A stretch of 64,000 bases of DNA, from contig NZ_CP099391.1 of assembly GCF_023913515.1 (NCBI RefSeq), positions 3,658,001-3,722,000 on the forward strand, given 5' to 3'. The position numbers and the translations under genes were made by a program. The stretch is from Natronococcus sp. CG52 (GTDB lineage Archaea > Halobacteriota > Halobacteria > Halobacteriales > Natrialbaceae). Below are positions 60,157 through 64,000 of this stretch, one piece after another (position 1 is the stretch's first letter; each line of letters begins with the position of its first letter). The notes beneath the pieces are model-generated. The model was given only the letters and a program-made list of their open reading frames with translations, did not search any database and was not told the DNA's origin.

Positions 60157-60221
60157 TTCGTCTCGAGTCGGATCGATTCGCTCGCGGCCCCGCTCAACCG
60201 AGTCGTCGTCAGTAACGTTAA

Positions 60222-62336
<2,115 letters not shown>

Positions 62337-62565
62337 TCGAACTGGGGAGACGGACACCAGCGGTGGCGCGTGCCGTCTCGCGATGAACGGCGGTGAATCG
62401 CGAGACGAAGCCGCGCGAGCGAATCGGCTGGGGAGGACGTGGAATCCCGAGTGCTCGTGCGAGCAGGACGCTCGGATTCACGAACCCAGGCACGTGCGCA
62501 CGGTTCGAGTTCGTGATCACGTCCCGAGCCACGATTACGGGGAGACGACCGACAGCGTTCCCAAC
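62337..62565. other. Convergent intergenic region with repeat copy D
   Basis: The 229 bp between ligA and the Get3-like gene contain the repeat element at 62361-62473 and little else. Convergent gene ends plus a repeat copy is the same arrangement as at 23170-23656. Confidence 0.55.
62361..62473 (+). repeat. GGCTGGGGAGG dispersed element, diverged copy D
   Basis: GCGGTGGCGCGTGCCGTCTC at the start and GCGAATCGGCTGGGGAGGAC with CGAGTGCTCGTGCGAGCAGG at the end match the two ends of copy C; the middle is shorter and diverged. Confidence 0.7.
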
Positions 62566-63543
62566 CTATTCCTCTGGAAGCCGTCCGGCGATCGACTCGA
62601 GCGCCTCGAGCCCCTGCACCTCGCCCTCGCGTTCCGGAAGCGTGACAACCTCGAGGCCGGGAAACGTCTCCCGAATCTCCCCCACCCGCCGTTCGTGGCG
62701 CTCGCGTCGCGACTGACAGCGCGAACAGTCCTCGTCGGGGTTCTCGAGCACCTGGTTTACCACGAGCCGTTCCACCGACACGTCGGCCTCGCGAAGCCGG
62801 TCGACGAGCCGCTCCGACTCGGCGATGGCCATCCCCTCGGGGAGCAAGACAACGCGGAACTCGGTCCGCTCGGGATCGACGAGCAGTTCGCGGGCGCGCT
62901 CGAGGCGCGCCTGGAACGCGGCGAGGTCGTCTTCCTCCTCCCTGCTTCCGGACATCATCGACATCGGGCCGAGCATCGCGCTCCGGGCCGCGTTCCCGAT
63001 CCGGCGAACCTGTCCGCGAAGCGAGCGCGCCGTCTCGAGCGCCAGCCCCATCACCTCGGGCGTGTCGAACAGCCTGAGGGTGTGGCCCGTCGGCGCGGTG
63101 TCGAAGACGACGACGTCCCACTCCCCCGAGTCGACGAACTCGACGAGCAGGTCCAGCGCAGCGATCTCGTCGCTCCCGGCCGGCGTTCCCGAGGCGAAGA
63201 GCCGCTCGATCTCCTCGTCCTCGAGTCGAATGCCCGCCCGGCGGAGGTCGGCGGCCAGCGCCCGGGTCAGGTCCTCGTAGCGTTCCCTGCGCGTCTCCGG
63301 ATCGATCTCGACGGCCCAGAGCCCGCCCGATTCCGCGGCTGAACCGGTTGCTACGCCGTCGAGATCGAGCGCCGTCGGCTCCGGGCCGAGGTCGGCGTCG
63401 AACGAGTCGGCCAGCGAGTGAGCCGGATCCGTCGAGACGACGAGCGTCTCCCGGCCCTCGGCCGCGAGACGGCGGCCGGTCGCCGCCGCGCAGGTCGTCT
63501 TGCCGACGCCGCCCTTGCCGCCGTAGAGGATGCAGTCGGTCAC
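62566..63543 (-). CDS. Get3/ArsA-family ATPase
   Basis: 325-residue P-loop ATPase. Deviant Walker A GGKGGVGKTT, switch I STDPAHSLADSFDADL, switch II DTAPTGHTLRLFDTP, and the CxxC in DCSRCQSRRERH. The CxxC and lack of arsenite-site cysteines (Cys-x-Cys pattern of ArsA) favour Get3-like membrane-protein targeting over arsenic efflux. Helix-rich MSMMSGSREEEDDLAA marks the client-groove region. The ATG at 63543 is leaderless-compatible. Confidence 0.92.
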   Translation of the reverse strand: MTDCILYGGKGGVGKTTCAAATGRRLAAEGRETLVVSTDPAHSLADSFDADLGPEPTALDLDGVATGSAAESGGLWAVEIDPETRRERYEDLTRALAADLRRAGIRLEDEEIERLFASGTPAGSDEIAALDLLVEFVDSGEWDVVVFDTAPTGHTLRLFDTPEVMGLALETARSLRGQVRRIGNAARSAMLGPMSMMSGSREEEDDLAAFQARLERARELLVDPERTEFRVVLLPEGMAIAESERLVDRLREADVSVERLVVNQVLENPDEDCSRCQSRRERHERRVGEIRETFPGLEVVTLPEREGEVQGLEALESIAGRLPEE

Positions 63544-63657
63544 GCGCTCGAGTACGCCGCTCGGACACCTAATTCAATTCGCAGGGTGTCTCGAGTATCT
63601 CGCCGACTGAGGGGAACGGCGGACTGCAGTAAAACGGGCTCCCGGACGACCGCGGCG

Positions 63658-64000
63658 TTAGAGGTCGACCCGATCGAACCGGTAGAGCGCGACGGCGATC
63701 GGCGCGACGATCCAGAACAGGAGGATCAGGAACGCGAACCAGTCCTGGAGGTAGAACGGGATGTCGCCGCCGAACATGACCTCCTCGAGCTGGACGTCCA
63801 GGTCGGACTCCGCGGCACCCGTCACGATCGACAGCGCGTTGTTGTAGGCGTATCCGGGATCGATCGACTCGATGAAGAAGGCCCAGTCGGGCAGCCGTTC
63901 GGGTTCGAACGTCTCGCCGTTGAGCGTCATCGTGTACGTCTCGCCCGAGATGTAACCGCGGTCCATCAGGAGCCGAAGGGCCGACATGATGGCGTTCCAG
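63658..64000 (-). CDS. ABC-2 type permease, C-terminal part (runs off the window)
   Basis: The frame is open to the right edge. It ends with the helix WFAFLILLFWIVAPIAVALY and RFDRVDL. An extracellular segment (NGETFEPERLPDWAFFIESI, DPGYAYNNALSIVTGAAESD) comes before it. This is the C-terminal pattern of haloarchaeal ABC-2/NosY-like permeases. An ATG at 63987 is unlikely to be the true start because the frame continues (WNAI) to the edge and a whole set of helices is missing. The ATPase would be further right. Confidence 0.8.
   Translation of the reverse strand, partial: WNAIMSALRLLMDRGYISGETYTMTLNGETFEPERLPDWAFFIESIDPGYAYNNALSIVTGAAESDLDVQLEEVMFGGDIPFYLQDWFAFLILLFWIVAPIAVALYRFDRVDL

Noticed and set aside
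62566-63543. Arsenite efflux ATPase
   Set aside because: No ArsB, ArsR or arsenite-binding cysteines; CxxC and switch motifs suit Get3.

Overview
The window is a single 64 kb stretch of a halophilic archaeal chromosome (class Halobacteria). I place it near the Natrialbaceae (Natrinema/Haloterrigena/Natronorubrum-like) by overall impression, without a database search. The evidence is high GC with GC-rich third codon positions, very acidic predicted proteins, Tat-type secretion signals with lipoboxes, archaeal TATA boxes about 25-35 nt before leaderless start codons, and archaeal information-processing genes: thermosome, MC1 chromatin protein, EndA, PheST, two TrpRS, a Pno1-like KH protein and a RIO kinase. 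These sit beside bacterial-type acquisitions well known in haloarchaea (LigA, LeuRS, a 2-oxoacid dehydrogenase complex). I found no tRNA, rRNA, CRISPR array, transposase gene or replication origin.

Layout. 1-76: 5' end of a Tat-exported protein leaving the window. 211-6861: lipA followed by E1alpha-E1beta-E2-E3 of a 2-oxoacid dehydrogenase complex, all on the minus strand, so the lipoylation enzyme lies beside the lipoylated complex. 6982-11388: MATE transporter, a PH-domain membrane protein and a Ski2-like helicase. 11499-17421: HisH, HAD phosphatase, DJ-1/PfpI protein, inositol monophosphatase family, MazG-like protein, HD hydrolase and a P-loop kinase. 17613-20310: a PhnD-PhnC-PhnE phosphonate/phosphite-type ABC importer. 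20341-25790: HD hydrolase, a NucS-domain/zinc-finger protein, EndA, alkylguanine transferase and TrpRS-1. 26015-36077: amino-acid permease, PheST, a Tat-exported M14 carboxypeptidase, an AbrB-like regulator, MC1 and prephenate dehydratase (Phe biosynthesis 4 kb from Phe-tRNA charging).

36169-41213 is the most accessory-looking part. Two ABC-2 type exporters point away from each other and flank a CPBP (CAAX-like) intramembrane protease; the 480-bp intergenic region holds an 84-bp palindromic element and a hairpin-bracketed 25-codon frame. 41359-47951: peroxiredoxin, Hsp20, LeuRS, DUF2071 protein, sugar-porter MFS. 48015-52710: alanine dehydrogenase-like enzyme, a 59-aa glycine-zipper membrane protein, an eight-repeat PQQ-like propeller lipoprotein and the thermosome. 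53203-58116: KH protein, PAC2 protein, membrane protein, phosphodiesterase, TrpRS-2, RIO1 kinase. 58355-63543: SBP56 methanethiol-oxidase family protein with a 2Fe-2S ferredoxin, LigA and a Get3/ArsA ATPase. 63658-64000: C-terminal part of an ABC-2 type permease.

The strongest non-gene signals are two families of dispersed intergenic repeats. One is an 84-bp palindrome (13087-13169 and 38120-38203) whose 7-nt central loop is inverted between the copies while the arms keep their orientation. The other is a roughly 110-bp element marked by GTCGGCTGGGGAGG with four full or partial copies. No database or folding program was available; family names come from motifs read by eye.
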